In this document: piece by piece, positions 25,862 through 38,197 of the stretch | How positions within the stretch are numbered: position 1 is the stretch's first letter | How the letters are laid out: every line of letters starts with the position of its first letter | NCBI GenBank assembly: GCA_024752435.1 | Contig: CP103022.1 | Location: 186,001-250,000, forward strand | Direction of reading: 5' to 3' | Source: Allantophomopsis cytisporea | Taxonomy: Eukaryota; Ascomycota; Leotiomycetes; Phacidiales; Phacidiaceae | Length of the DNA: 64,000 nt | Notes under the pieces: generated by a model | Told to the model about the DNA's origin: nothing | Databases searched by the model: none | The model's input: the letters and a program-made list of their open reading frames with translations, nothing else | Program-made: the position numbers and the translations under genes

Positions 25862-27483
25862 TTTGCCCAGGTAGTAGGCGTATGATGAAGAAGAGGAACG
25901 CATAGTAGAGCTGAAAAACAAGTTAGGGAGCTAGATGGAAGAAGCGATAGAAGATATCTCAAGACAAAGAATGGATGAGAGTATAATTGAAGTATTACTG
26001 CTGTTCAATCCTTCTGCTTATTTGTTTTTCTTTCGTTAAGAACATCTACCCTACTAGTCCCTCCCCAAACTTTTTTAACATTTAACAAGTCTCGAGGTGT
26101 ATGTATTGCAATAAGACAAAGCGATTATCTAGCTAATATACCTGAACAGATTGGTGTGGTCTGGCCTGATGCAGTAGATTTCTCTTTGCAGCGTGCATTG
26201 ACTTTTTGTTTCCTTGCTTCTCTCCTTTTCCCATATCGACTGTCTGAAGGCTTGCCTTTATCTTCTTTGGAGTTCCATGGACTGGGGAGTTATGGAAGAT
26301 ACCTACCTTTGTCCTTTAACAGTGAATGAACGACGACTCTTCTTTAAGATATGAGATAATGAATGTGAATACGTACTGGTGCATCACCATTTTACAACAG
26401 TTGGTGCTAATCAACAGAACAGTGCTGAAGCACTCTAGATTGAAGGCGATACACTGATATATTTCATGAAAAGACAAATACTGGCACATACGACCATAGA
26501 CTGAAGAGAAAAGGGCATCCCGTCCGCTCTGCCATACTCAAACTTCAGATCGGTAGACTAGTAGTTGGGTGGGTGACCACCAGCGAATCCCTACTGTTGT
26601 ATGTATTTTATATTTTTTTTTATTTTGGTTGGAAACTTTTGGATAAATTTTTGGTAGTGGTGGGGTACGCACTACTAGATGCGTGGAAAAGGGACCGACA
26701 CTTCAAAGCATTGAGTAGAGAGGCGATGACACCCTGCTATATCTTATACACTTATTGATTTGAATGGCCACTTTTTGTAGTATACATACGCTTCAACAAG
26801 GGAACAATGGTGTTTGAGTTTAAGTATATAGCAAAAATGCAAGATACTCCTCGGGGTAAAGCAATATAGAAAAGATTTTAAAGTTATGTATATCACGAAC
26901 GAAGAGTCTAAGCTGTCATTTCAGCTAGGTGCATTGCTCTGAACAAATAGATACGTCTTCCTTATTTTTTTATTACATAAAAGTGACACATAGATAGATC
27001 CAGTCCTTAAATTCGACAAGTCGTAACGACAACGTCGCTGCAACCATTTTAATCCTGAGCTATTCTTAATAAGTTATTCTTTGATAATCCTCGCTCTTCT
27101 TATAGAGTCTCCAAGCAAGTGCTACACATACAACAGCTAGCCATATCTTTCAAATAAGCTTGAAGAACCTCTTCAGATATGTCGCCTATCATCTTTACTC
27201 ATGCTAATAGATATTTAACAACGTCTTTGTGTCCGCTCTATTAATACTACAAAGCTGTATTTATAGCTAAGCGAGGAGAGGAGCGGGAAACCAATATATG
27301 CTGAGATTCCTGGCGACCTCAGATTGTCTTGATTCTTTATCTTATTGTCCTTGGATTCTCGGATGCTGAAAGACAATAGTACAAGCTGCCATAATATTGG
27401 AAGGATCTAAAATTCAAGTACTAGTCTCTTGCCTTATCTAGATGTGGGTTTTAATATATATATATATGGCTAATTTATCCAAA
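25862..27483. other. Intergenic holding a 5S rRNA gene
   Basis: About 1.6 kb of mostly AT-rich sequence. Only the 5S rRNA gene (separate entry) is recognised. The downstream 27.0-27.48 kb part lies just past the 3' end of the decayed minus-strand gene. Confidence 0.6.
26486..26604 (+). rRNA. 5S ribosomal RNA
   Basis: A 119-nt stretch starts ACATACGACCATAG and ends GTTGTATGT; the two ends pair as helix I. It contains the conserved internal promoter and loop sequences AGTAGTTGGGTGGGTGACC and CATCCCGTCCGCTCT. Helix II pairs GACTGAAG with CTTCAG-ATC. A T-rich run downstream (26606-26620) can end Pol III transcription. Single 5S genes scattered through the genome are normal in filamentous ascomycetes. 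Confidence 0.93.
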
Positions 27484-29181
27484 CTAGTTAAGATCATCTT
27501 CTAATGGTACAATGACGTCTGCAAAAACACAAAATCTAGATTTTTCAAAATCCATCCTCTTCTCGCTTGGCCGTACCCCAAAGTCAGCATTCAGACATCG
27601 TTGTACAACTTGATCGAAAGTATCTCCCCAAGCATCAAGAGTACTTTCCAGGTTCTCCTGTGCGATCTGATGCTTCTCAATACCACCAAGCTGTCCTATA
27701 TAGATGCTCGAAGTGTCGTGTTACTCTGCAAAATTCATATTCAAACAAAGCTCTATGAGGACGATTCCAAAGCAAAAAGTGGGGGGCTTTTTTTTAATAA
27801 AACATAGATGTCAAGAAAGTGTGTATGTATGTGATCCGTGTTCTCAGACACTACCAGAGCTTTCTCGCGTGGAAATGAGCACGAGAAAATGGGATCACTG
27901 ATTTCGAGTCGTTGACGTTGGTCTAGGCCTGTAGAGAAGTAGAAATCTTCTTCTCCCCATAGACTATACATCCATGGAGATTCATGAAATTGTAAGACAG
28001 AATAAGCTAGAGTTACCGAGATTGTCCGATGTTGTTTCTCTGTGAGTCTCGTTACGTGTGTATCGCTTCGAGCGTCAATCTGCTCTTTGAAGTAGACACC
28101 TCAGATGCAGTACTGTTGATGCCTGCGTACTGTGGGACTCTTCAAGTTCGGCTCTGATTTGTCAGTCTAGGGAGCTCCATAGATGACCATTAAGTTGTTC
28201 TTGTTGACAGGTGTTGCACATAATGCTACAGAGCAGGTCCGTACTACCCTGCTGTATCAAATAACCCCCTGGACTCTGATGAATGCAGGTTTTCCTCCAA
28301 GTTCCTGCATTCCCGTCTGTAGGTGATCAGAGACACACTGTGAAGATAGGATTGGAATTGGCTACCTTACAAAAACGGAGTTGGAGGTTAACGTTGTGCG
28401 GATCTTTGCACGAACATTTCCAGTTCTCTTCCAAGAGCTCGTAGAGACTGCATGCATGCTTCCGTACCAGATCAAAATATTGGACGTAAGTGTTCGCGTC
28501 CACACAACCGGTTCTTTCTCTTTGCGGAGCTAGTATCTCTTTATTCAGCATAAACGCTGTGACTGCGGTATTGTATTACTTGAAGTCTTCTATCAATTTT
28601 TCTCGTTTGCTCTGCGAAAAAGTCCTTGCAATTTGTCTCCATTCGTATTTTATCCGAAGGACGGAAGTCTGCCATAGTAACGGTGGAGATCGTCATGCCA
28701 TCAGGATCAACGTGACTGATCAGGGTATGTTACTCTACATCTAGTCGCTTTATCTTTACTGACCTTTCCTTTCACATCGAGTCTCAATTTGTCCATTAGT
28801 CTCTTCATGACTCCTTCTATCTGGTAAAATCTGGTAAACAGTACGTACGAACGTTTGGAAAGGAGCCTGGCCAAGAGTATTTTGAAGCTTTCTTGTAAGT
28901 AAACCTTAATCCCATGGTATAGCATGTAAACATGGATCATCTATACAACTCATTAGCATGCAGATACCTTCTGCTGCTACCCCAGAAAGTATCAACAATC
29001 TACAAATACTGTTGGTGTAAAGTTCTACTTGGATATCAGGGCAGAATTGAAGTGTCTATAACGTTTGATTGTATTACCAGAAGTCTCTAGGCTCAATTCC
29101 CTCAAGATCCCAGTCTACCAACTGAATAACGAGTGACAGTATCCCAAGAACAAGTCCAGCAGTTTCTATCCCTGTTACCAT
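27484..29181 (-). pseudogene. Decayed gene of a fungal DUF7580-like family
   Basis: On the minus strand an ATG at 29181 begins MVTGIETAGLVLGIL, the typical start of a large fungal family that I know as DUF7580. The same frame continues about 270 nt but is broken by TAA (29076-29074), TAG (29058-29056) and TAA (28908-28906). An exact 10-bp tandem duplication (28819-28838) then shifts frame. Later pieces keep the family order: KRLMDKLRLD; EWRQIARTFSQSKREKL followed by TAA; LVRKHACSLYELLEENW with KCSCKDPH; HESPWMYSLWGEEDFYF; LFALESS; ELCLNMNF; and a C-terminal DTFDQVVQRCLNADF ending in TAG near 27486. Three of the four early stops fit CAA/CAG to TAA/TAG changes. The gene cannot make a full product. 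The family name is from memory; the decay is directly visible. Confidence 0.8.
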
Positions 29182-29498
29182 GATGTTTGCTGTGATGAAA
29201 GGGTTCATCCGAAGATTGTAATTTCGTCAAAATGTTGTAAATAACTAACAGTTTGTCAATTTCGTGCGGCTGACTTATGTGCGGGGTTGCAGAATTACGC
29301 ATCCTAATTCCTGAATCTAATTGGTCTTGGAAACTACAAGGATTATTACTCACCAAATGTTTCTTGACATCATCATCGCACAAACGTGATGTTGCTGTAG
29401 AACATATCTCACAACCTTATTCGAAACTATAAAACTGTATCGTTAAAAGGTTTGTGTACTAAGCTCTATATACGCAAACACCCCGAAAACCAGTCGTT
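29182..29498. other. Divergent gap before the TPR gene
   Basis: About 0.3 kb between the 5' end of the decayed minus-strand gene and the ATG of the TPR gene. It probably holds the TPR gene promoter. No other feature seen. Confidence 0.5.
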
Positions 29499-32400
29499 AT
29501 GGCGGAGCCTCACTTTCCCACATCAAATAATATCCAAAATGAACTTCTCAACAGTTTCTCTCTCGGCGAACTGTTTGGCAAATGTCGTATCGCTTTCATG
29601 GAATTATACCTCGCTCTTTCAAGCGGAGAACGCCAAGTCTCCTCGAGTATTTTATTGACCCAAGTTAACGATGATTATGGAAGACTTGGAGTCTGGGGTG
29701 GTAATTCTGGAGCAGATCGAATCGGTAGGGGATCCCTTGAAGATCGATTGCGGAACGATTCTGAAGCCCATGATAACATCGCTCATTTGCTTCGGTCAAT
29801 GTATAACTGTCTCATCAAAGGTATGTCAACTCTAGAATATATAGGGACTTCACAGGAGACTTACCATGTAGAAGGAGTAGAAATAGCAAAAGATCCTGCT
29901 AAAATTGTGTCAAATAATGAAACTGATGCCTTGAGTATCAGTTCTGCATCTGACTTTGAAACCTCATCGATATCATCATTATATGAATCAGAAGACAGCT
30001 CTAAGAAATCCATCCAGTCTCTTATGATGATAATTTCCGGTCAAGTACAAGCTTTGTACGAGTTTTCCGCAATTCTTCGGCGTCCAACAATTCTTGACAA
30101 ATACATCCCATCGGTGGCAAAAGACCAGACTTCGATCTTCGACACATTCAGATATTGGGATATGGCTCATGTTGCAGCGAAAATGACCCAGTGGCACTTG
30201 GATAATGGGCGCAAATTAGAAGAGCCATTGGGGTACGAAGATTATCGTTGTACACGACTGGCTGCTGGTAATACGTAACGCCGTGAGCAACTGAAGTACT
30301 GGCAACACCATCATGATCAGGGTTCAAGCACAAAAATGAACCCTGATACAACGCCAGAGCTTAAGAAACCGCAGATTCGTCTTTTCCAGGGAGAAAAAGA
30401 GCAAAAGTCCACAATTGCCATGAGGTCTGTCACAGATAGCAGCGCCCCATCTAAGCATTCTGTACAAAGTTTCTCTACTGTCGCGCAATCTGACCTCAAC
30501 GACACGGCTACCACTTCGGGACGTCCAAAGACAATGCATGCGCCATCAGATCATAGGCCGTCAGCAAAAGAGATACGCATTCCAGATTTTCCAAAACCGG
30601 ACTCAGATGAGCCGACGGTAGCCTGTCCCTATTGTTTTACTCAACTAAACGTGAAGGAGATGACTGTGGAAAAACGACTTTGGAAGTAGGTTATGAATGA
30701 ATGATCAATATGAGAAAGTTCTGACAAGTGAACCAGAAAACATGTATTTAGAGACTTAAGGCCGTACATGTGTACCTTCGAGAATTGTGCGAATTCCGAG
30801 AAACTATATGTCACCCGACACGATTGGATCTTCCACGAAACTCGAACGCATCGCCGTCGGTGGACTTGCAGAGACTGTGAAGAAAGCTTTGGATCAAGGA
30901 ACCTAGCCGAGCAGCATATGCGGTTGCATCATCCTATGAATTTCACCGAAAAGCAACTTCCGATTTTACTTGATCTTTGTGAAAGAGCAATGGATCTCAA
31001 TGAGCCTGCTGAATGTCCCCTGTGCGAGAAAATACTACCGTTAGGAAGCCTCATTGGCCGAGAGAATTTACAGGAGCACCTTGCGTGGCACTTGGAGCAG
31101 ATAGCTCTATTCATCCTTCCTTTGAACAATATCGAATCGGAGGAAGGGGACGTTGCAGATTCGAATCACGCTATTCCAGCAATTAACGAGTCCGATGTGC
31201 TCAATATGCGAAGTACCAGTAACGCTTCGCATGCCGATTCAAGCTTCATTGATGTTCCAGTCGACCAGAGCTTACCTGAAAACGAATCGTCAACCGTCTT
31301 GGATGAAGAAGAAGAAGATACAGAATCTATTTCCAGGCTCCAGCGAGTCATGAGGTCGAATGCGGAATTGCTAGGTCAGGAGCATCCTGATACGTTGACG
31401 AGCATGGCCAATCTAGCATCGGCATATTGGGAACAAAGAGAATTGAAGGAGGCAGAAACGCTATGGGAGCAGGTATTTTCATTGAGAACGAAGGTGCTCG
31501 GAGTTGAACACTTAGATACGCTAAGCAGCATGAACAACTTGGTCGACGTTCTTAATAGTCAAAGTAGGTATGTGGAGGCTGAGACACTGAGTCGGCAGGT
31601 GCTACAACGAAGCCAGGAGGCACTAGGCCCTAACCATCCAGAGACGCTGATGAGCTTAAATAAGCTGGCGAGAGCGCTGTTTAACCGGAAAAAGTTTGAT
31701 GATGCCGAGATTTTGTACCAACAAGCATTAGAAGGCAACGAGAAATTCTGGGGTGCAGAGCATTTGTTAACTCTTGACAGTGTTTATAAGCTCGGGCATA
31801 TTTATAGTCACATTGGGCGTATAGAGGAGGCTGAAGCTAATTTTAGAAGGGCGCTAGCTGGTATGGAGAAGGTCTTAGGTGCAGAGCATCCATCGACTCT
31901 AGTCACTGCTCATGACCTTGGGATTGCTTACGGTGATCTTAGACGTATGGAGGAAGCCGAAGCTATTCATGGACGGGCGCTAGCAGGCTTCGAGAAGTTC
32001 TTTGGTGCAGAGCACGCGTTAACTTTTAATATCATCGATGGGCTCGGGACTTTTTATAATCACATTGGGCGTATGGCGGAGGCCGAAGATATGTATCGAC
32101 GGGCGCTAGCTGGTAAGGATAAGGTCTTGGGTGAAGAGCATTTCTCAACTCTTGACACTGTTGAAAATCTTGGGCGTCTTTATCATCGTTTAAGGCGTTT
32201 TGAGGAGGCCGAGGCTATGTATAAGCGGGCACTAGCAGGGAGGGAGAAGGCCTTGGGTGAAGAGCACACGTTAACTCTTCGCACTGTTAACCATCTTGGG
32301 TTTCTTTATAGTTGGCTCAGGCGTGTCGATGAGGCCGAAGCTATGTATGGACGGTCGCTAGCGAGTAGAGAGAAGACATTGGGTGTTGATCACACGTCAA

Positions 32401-32790
32401 CTCTTGACACTGTTAGTGGGCTTGGGGATCATTACCACCGTATTGGGCGTAAGAAGGAAGCAGAAGCTATGTTTCGACGGGCGCTTCCTCTGGAGGGCTA
32501 CGAGAAGGCTTTCGGCAAAGGCCATGAAGTGACGTATAGTGCAGTTACACGCTTGAATGCCGTACTCGGTCCGAGCTTTGAGGAACAATGGGGATTTGTA
32601 TCCCCTTCCAGATCACCCGAAAGAAGTGTAGTGGCTAATGATTTAGGTAAGCTTTCAGATAGATTTCTCAAAATTCTCTGAAAGAACATATACCTACCTA
32701 CCTCTATATAGTACCAGTTTCACTAACAAATCATTAGATAACAGTAAAGATGAGCCTACGAATAGTAAGGAAAATGTCAGTAGCGAATAA
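29499..32790 (+). CDS. C2H2-type/TPR-array protein interrupted by an in-frame stop
   Basis: One continuous coding region with exons 29499-30685, 30752-32646 and 32738-32790 would give about 1044 aa, but codon 260 (30276-30278) is TAA. The N-terminal part is helical and Ser-rich. After the stop the same frame continues (RREQLKYWQHHHDQ), then come Cys/His zinc-finger-like segments (CPYCF; CTFENC..H; CRDCEESF..H; CPLCEK..H). About ten 42-residue kinesin-light-chain-type TPRs follow (patterns LGxEHxxTL and EEAEAMYxRALAGxEKxLG). Such TPRs mediate protein-protein binding and are common in fungal NLR-like proteins; no NB-ARC or NACHT is present. An in-phase 90-nt intron (30268-30357, GT..AG) could remove the stop, although it would also remove conserved-looking sequence. 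Alternatives are two genes (29499-30278 and 30336-32790), recent pseudogene, or sequence error. Confidence 0.75.
31370..32570 (+). repeat. Tandem 126-bp TPR-coding repeats
   Basis: Within the TPR gene, 42-codon units recur head to tail. The units from about 31.8 kb onward share near-identical blocks such as GAGGCCGAAGCTATGTAT and CGGGCGCTAGC. The first three units are more divergent. This pattern suggests recent amplification or concerted evolution of the later units. Confidence 0.85.
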
Positions 32791-32923
32791 AGCTGGGCAA
32801 CCACAGTGCAGATAGCAGAGCAAAGTCGAGGATATAAGTCAAGTAAGCATATATTCATTAAACCACATAAAACAGGGTATCGCTTTTCTTCCCTCAAACC
32901 GATCCTATCCCATCCACGCATTC

Positions 32924-34585
32924 CTATCTCCCAAACTTCTTCTTCTCAAACCACCTCATCCCACAATAACTAATAGCCGAAAAGAAAAACGCAAGCTCGA
33001 ATCCGATATCACCTCCATACTCCGTACCGCAAAGCTTGCCAATCGGTCCCACGAACCAAACCTGCGCCATACCAAGCACAGCGCCCATAACACCAAAGCA
33101 GAACGCGGTGATAGCGGCAAATCCGGGCGGCAGACGGTCCTTGTCCATATAGTTCTCAGGGTGGTAGTTCGCAAAGCCGCCGATGAAGATGAAGTGTTCG
33201 GACAACGAAATACCCTCATAGATAGCGAGCCAGTAGCCGATGACAAGCATGAAGTTTTCGAGGATAGACTCGAAGTGGCTGTAGCCGGGGATGGCGATAG
33301 CGCAGTAGACGATCGTGCCGAGAAGAGTCCACAAGAAGCGGGGAACACGCTGGGTCCAGCGAGCCAGCAGCTGCAGAGAGAGCGAGACAGAGTAGATGTT
33401 TGGGCAGTTGTTGGCGATGATGGAAAGTGCAAGGACTACAAGGCAGAACTGGCCGAATTTGCCCAAGGGAGGGACCATGACGGTCGCGAGCAGACCGCCA
33501 ACGCCAGAAGTCTCGTAGCTGTCGAGGTAGGTCGTGTTGTTTGCCATGGCTGTGCCGACGGCTGCGCCGAGCATCTCGGTGAAGAGGAGTGGGACGATGA
33601 GCCCGGAGAATGTCCAGAAGAAGACGGAGACGCGGCTGCGGTCGACTGGCTGGTAGACAGTGTAATCTGCGGCGTAGGAGGTCCATCCAGTAGCAAAGCC
33701 GTAGACAGAGGCGGCGAAAGAAAGAATGGAGCCGGCGCCCGCCTTACCAGTCACCATTGGGAGGTTGGAGAACTGGCCTGACTTTGCGAACTCGCCGAGC
33801 ACGATGAGGAAGATGATTGTGCATGGAATCCAGGAGTAGCGCTCGTAGGTGTGCACGATCTTGTAACCGAAAAGGGTGACGAGGAAGGTGGATATCGCGA
33901 TGACGAGAATACCTGCCCAGCCGGGCATGTGATCTGGGTTCACAGCGTTAAGAAGTTGTGCGCCTACAATCACATTTACGGAAGACCAGCCGATGCAAGC
34001 GAGGATATTGAAAACAGCGATGATCTTGACGCCGTACCAGCCGAAGTAGAAGCGGGAAAGAACCATTTGACGGAGGCCAAAGGCTGGGCCGAAGGTCGAG
34101 AAGAAGCAGACCGGTAGGATACCGAGAATGTTGATAAAGAAGATGGTTAGGATGGTGTCAACGAAGCCAAGGTAGAAGACTGGGTAGGCAAGAGCTCCTG
34201 ATGATAGTTAGATTTTTTTCTTTCTGGAATTGAGAAAATGAGGACTGTAACTTACCAATAGCGAAAGCAGAGACGACCATGTTGGCAGAAAGCCACTGGG
34301 AGCTATCAGCAATTGATCCCATGAGATATGCAGATAGTAACTTACCATAGTACCAATCTTGCTCATTCCAGTATCAGATCTCTCATCGTTGGGAACTCGC
34401 TCAATTCCTCGAGCCTCAACACCGAACTTATTTCCAAATCTTTGAGCCTTAGCATACCAGCTGTCACCGTAGAGGAGAGCATCCGTATGGACGACGCCCT
34501 CATCAGCGAGCTCGGAATCACTTCTGTAGACAGCGGGGCCTTTCTCGGCCGCAGCCTCGATGTCGTATTGGTTTGGGTGTCCCAT
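32924..34585 (-). CDS. NCS1-family purine-cytosine permease
   Basis: An integral plasma-membrane transporter of 517 aa, joined on the minus strand from 34346-34585, 34256-34295 and 32924-34197 with introns of 50 and 58 nt. A hydrophilic N-terminus (about 80 residues, GVEARGIERVP) leads to about 12 hydrophobic helices. Family motifs include MWLSANMVVSAFAIG, STFGPAFGLRQM, SRFYFGWYG, SVYGFATGWTSYAADYTVYQP and CPNIYS. Fungal members of the Fcy2 group import cytosine, adenine, guanine or hypoxanthine with protons; the exact substrate is not decided by sequence alone. The 40-nt middle exon is confirmed by continuity of the WLSAN motif. The 3' end lies about 130 bp from the convergent TPR gene. Confidence 0.93.
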
Positions 34586-37078
34586 CTTGAAGTGAAGGAG
34601 ATAATTATTCAGTCAAGAATAATTGAAGCTGAATTGCCGAAGGTTTTACGAGGCTTCAGTCTCGGTATGACTGCTTGCTTGTCTGGCGAAAGGACTTTGG
34701 CAAGGGGAGATGCCATCGTGATATATAGATTTTCTCGTCTTGATTGTAATGCAAGGATTTGGTGAGATAGAAAGCATGGTGGACTTGGCGGGGCTACGGA
34801 CGATGCCGATAGAGAGTAATCATATGTGATGAAGATGTATGCGCTTGATAGATGGAGAGATAGATGGACGCGATTGGCCACTCCAGACTTTCTCTTTTGT
34901 TGCATCGAGATCTTGGAGGGGTCTAGAGGCGAGAGTCGGGAATGGGATTTAGAGTAATCGATTGGATGGTTCTTAGGATACTGTGTAAGGTTTGTCTGTC
35001 AGACCAGTTGAAATTGTGGGAAATGCTCGACACATGCAGATAAGGAAAAATAGCCCGTAGACGCAACGGAGCGGCGAGCTAGAAGAAGGTCCCAAGGTCC
35101 AGAAGTGGCGGATATGGCAAACAGTCAAAGGTCTTTGTGGTCTTCGAATATGGATTGACTCGAAGACGACAGGGGTGAAATGAGAAGTTTACGGTGGTGG
35201 AAAACCTTATGTGGCTGTTTATCATGATGAATTGTTACTTCATACAGCCAGAAATTCCAATATGCACTCGCCTCGGGCCAACATGCAGTCTAGGCTGAAA
35301 TTCATAGACTTCAACTCCCCTTCATTAGAAAAGCCAAGAGAGTTCATTCGCGTTAGATGCGGTGGTATTGCCCAGGTCAGTCGCCAAGGGTCGAGGATGT
35401 GTATGTAGTCGTATGTCAGACATGTCAGTGCCGCGTCCACGCAATTATCGTGAACAAAAGGGCCCGATAAGTCCTGTACGTACTCAGACAACTGTTTATT
35501 ATGAATAGAAAATGTTTTCTGGGGTGTGTCGACTGCACAGTACCTTTCAAGAACCGCCGACGTGGATATCCCCACTTTCCGCCCCTGCTGTTGATAATAC
35601 AGTACCTTACAACATGCAAGTCGCTTTCAGTAAGGCTGATCTCGATTTGAGTATTTCAATGGAACTGATTGAATAGTGGCGCATGCAAGAAGAATAACAA
35701 TACCGAAGGTTTTGCTGTGGAAAAGTTAATCCTGTACCACAGCCGCACTCACCTTTCGCTGGGTGTTTGATCTGGGGAACGGGCGATCCCCGATGTAAGT
35801 CACTGCTCTGTGCCGTCCCTTACCACGAATGTCCGTTGAACACCACAAAGTTACCGCATACACATCCCTCTCTGGTCTGTCGCGCAAAAGCACCAGTTCA
35901 ACAGCAACAGTTCAACGTTGACCCTCAGTGCCCTCTTCCTCTGCTCTTCTCTCTTCTCTCTCCTCCACATTCTGATAGTATGAGGCCAAGTGGATCTTCA
36001 AGTCTCGGCAAGCTTGGCTCGGAAAACGCCCAGAGACTAGGTTTGCGCGCTACTGAGCGTGCGATAAGGAATGACATTCACCAATGACCAGAAGTTATCA
36101 GTGACAATGTGGTTGAATTGGGTATTGTGTCGTGCGAGGGACAATGGTATGCAGGCGGGGGTATTTTTGTTTGTAGAGTACAAGATTGGATTGTGCGGAG
36201 AATGAATTGTTTCTGAGATATAACCAGACCAGGTTGAGTGTGGAGCTTGGTGCGGCAGAAGGCAGTACATAGATATGAATTCAATCCCCAGAAATAGCAA
36301 AATGCATAACTACTCGATCAGATGAATCAAGAATGCCTTCAATCACCAGAGTCAGCACATGTCAAGTTCTCAAATCCTTTCCACCTCGTCATTGATGCCT
36401 CTTCTACCAGCAACCACCGCAAACATCTCGATTGACAATGAAGCGCCACAATGATCATCAACCAGGTAATCTCTATCTCTATCTCCGCGCGCACTTCTCC
36501 TATCACCCACCTCCATCGCAATACTCAGCCGCGCGAGGCTGAGTATCGGCCCCCTCCGATAATCTACAAAATACTTGAATGAAGTTGAGAAGAACGTAGA
36601 CCAGACGTATCATGGATAATTATGTTTTATACAATTCGAGAGGGAGTCAGTGGAATATTATTTGAGTTGTGCTGTGAGCAAGAGTGGGGGATAGGAACCA
36701 TGAGGTTTTAATTGTGATGCCACAAGATAGGTCAATTCCGAGATAAAACAGTTGTATGTATGTTTCTACTTGCGTCTTTTCCATGGATTTCCATTGTAAT
36801 CCATGGAAGAAAATTGATGAATATGGCCTGAATACTCTCAATATCTACCAGATAGACCAGCAAGACTATTTTTACCTTTGGTGGTCACTTAGAAGCTTTC
36901 TCTACACTGACAGTGGCGTAGTCAAAATAAAGATATCTGGCTGACGACTGCTTGCCTTACCATAAAGGAGAACATACTGACCTTCGCCGTCGTCGTTAAC
37001 GGGTTTTTCTTCTTTGGTACTTTACCATTTTAAGTACACGGGATGTTCACCAATCATTACATACTAAGTAATCTTCAA

Positions 37079-37106
37079 GGTTCTTCTTCTTCTTCTTCTT
37101 CTTCTT
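37079..37106. repeat. (TTC)n microsatellite
   Basis: A short perfect TTC tract of about nine units in an intergenic region. Confidence 0.85.
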
Positions 37107-37729
37107 GCGAAGACTTCAGGTAACAAATTACAACTTTTACAAAGTACTTGCAATCATGTTCATCAAGATCAGATTGTTGACTTGGAAATTCTATCTTGCC
37201 TCTAGATCCAGTCATTCTCTTGACCTGACATCTCTTATGAATATTCCACACGATGATGATATTCGCCTCGCGCCACTCCTCGTACTAAGCCTCAATATTA
37301 AGCAAAAGAAAAAGGGACATTTTAAATTCACTCTGCTTCTGCCATCTTCTGTCTAATGTGTACTTCCTATGCTGCCCGCGATGGAGGACTCGCGGGTGAA
37401 AAGTGATGAAGTTACAGGCAATAGTATTTTCTATACTGATGAGATTATTCCTGTATGAAGCTCATTATATGATTCATAGTTGTTCTCGATTTGTTACTAC
37501 TAAAAGATCTACAATACTATTCAAGACCTACGAAGTTTGATTTGGCTGACCACTAATAGATGCCCTAAACCACCTGCCTCGATACTCGATACTTATGCCA
37601 ACACGACCCTTGATTTGGAAGCCGAACGATACCTACGTCTACAACTGACATGAGCTATACCTCACATATGGGTGTGGTGTAGTACTTGTTCTGTTATGCG
37701 TCATTGTCTGAAGTCCTGCGCTTCTTTCC

Positions 37730-38197
37730 AACAAAGCATCATTCACCAATACCATTTCGACCTATCTCCGAACCACTCGCCAAGAAGAATCAGATCACGT
37801 CGTCTCACCCAATAAACGAAATGGCACCTATCCTTTACCAAAAGAAGTTGCTGAAGCACAGCTACGTCTTTTAGGCGACACTGATGCTCTTGGAGGAGGC
37901 ATCACGTTCGTACGGCTCCTTTGTCTGCATGGGCTTCTAGTAGCTCTACAACTATGTATGAAGCTCTGATTCTTGAGGAAATACATTCTGTTCGGACTTA
38001 GGGAAGGTCTGCGTGTTCGGCGCAAATGCCGACAAAACTTCAGTTCGAACGGTGCGAAGAGAATGTCTTCTGTTGATGGACGGGCGGCAAAGGGTTCGAT
38101 TGAGGGAAGTGGTGTTCAAAATAAGGAGGATCGACTATCAGAGTCAGGTGGATTAATAGGAAAAGAGTTGGATCAAGAACTAATAGCGAATAACTAG
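37730..38197 (+). pseudogene. Possible relic open frame, family unknown
   Basis: One frame stays open over about 470 nt apart from a TGA near 37967, and reads as protein-like sequence (LPKEVAEAQLRLLGDTDALGG; then ILFGLREGLRVRRKCRQNF; then a hydrophilic C-terminus ending ELIANN). The stop could derive from CGA. No family is recognised and no splice pair removes the stop, so this is a weak call. Confidence 0.3.

Noticed and set aside
26573..26758. 61-aa frame beginning in the 5S region
   Set aside because: Its start overlaps the 5S rRNA gene and its Phe/Tyr-rich part comes from the T-rich terminator.
33161..33781. 206-aa plus-strand frame opposite the NCS1 permease
   Set aside because: Antisense shadow of a strongly conserved transporter.
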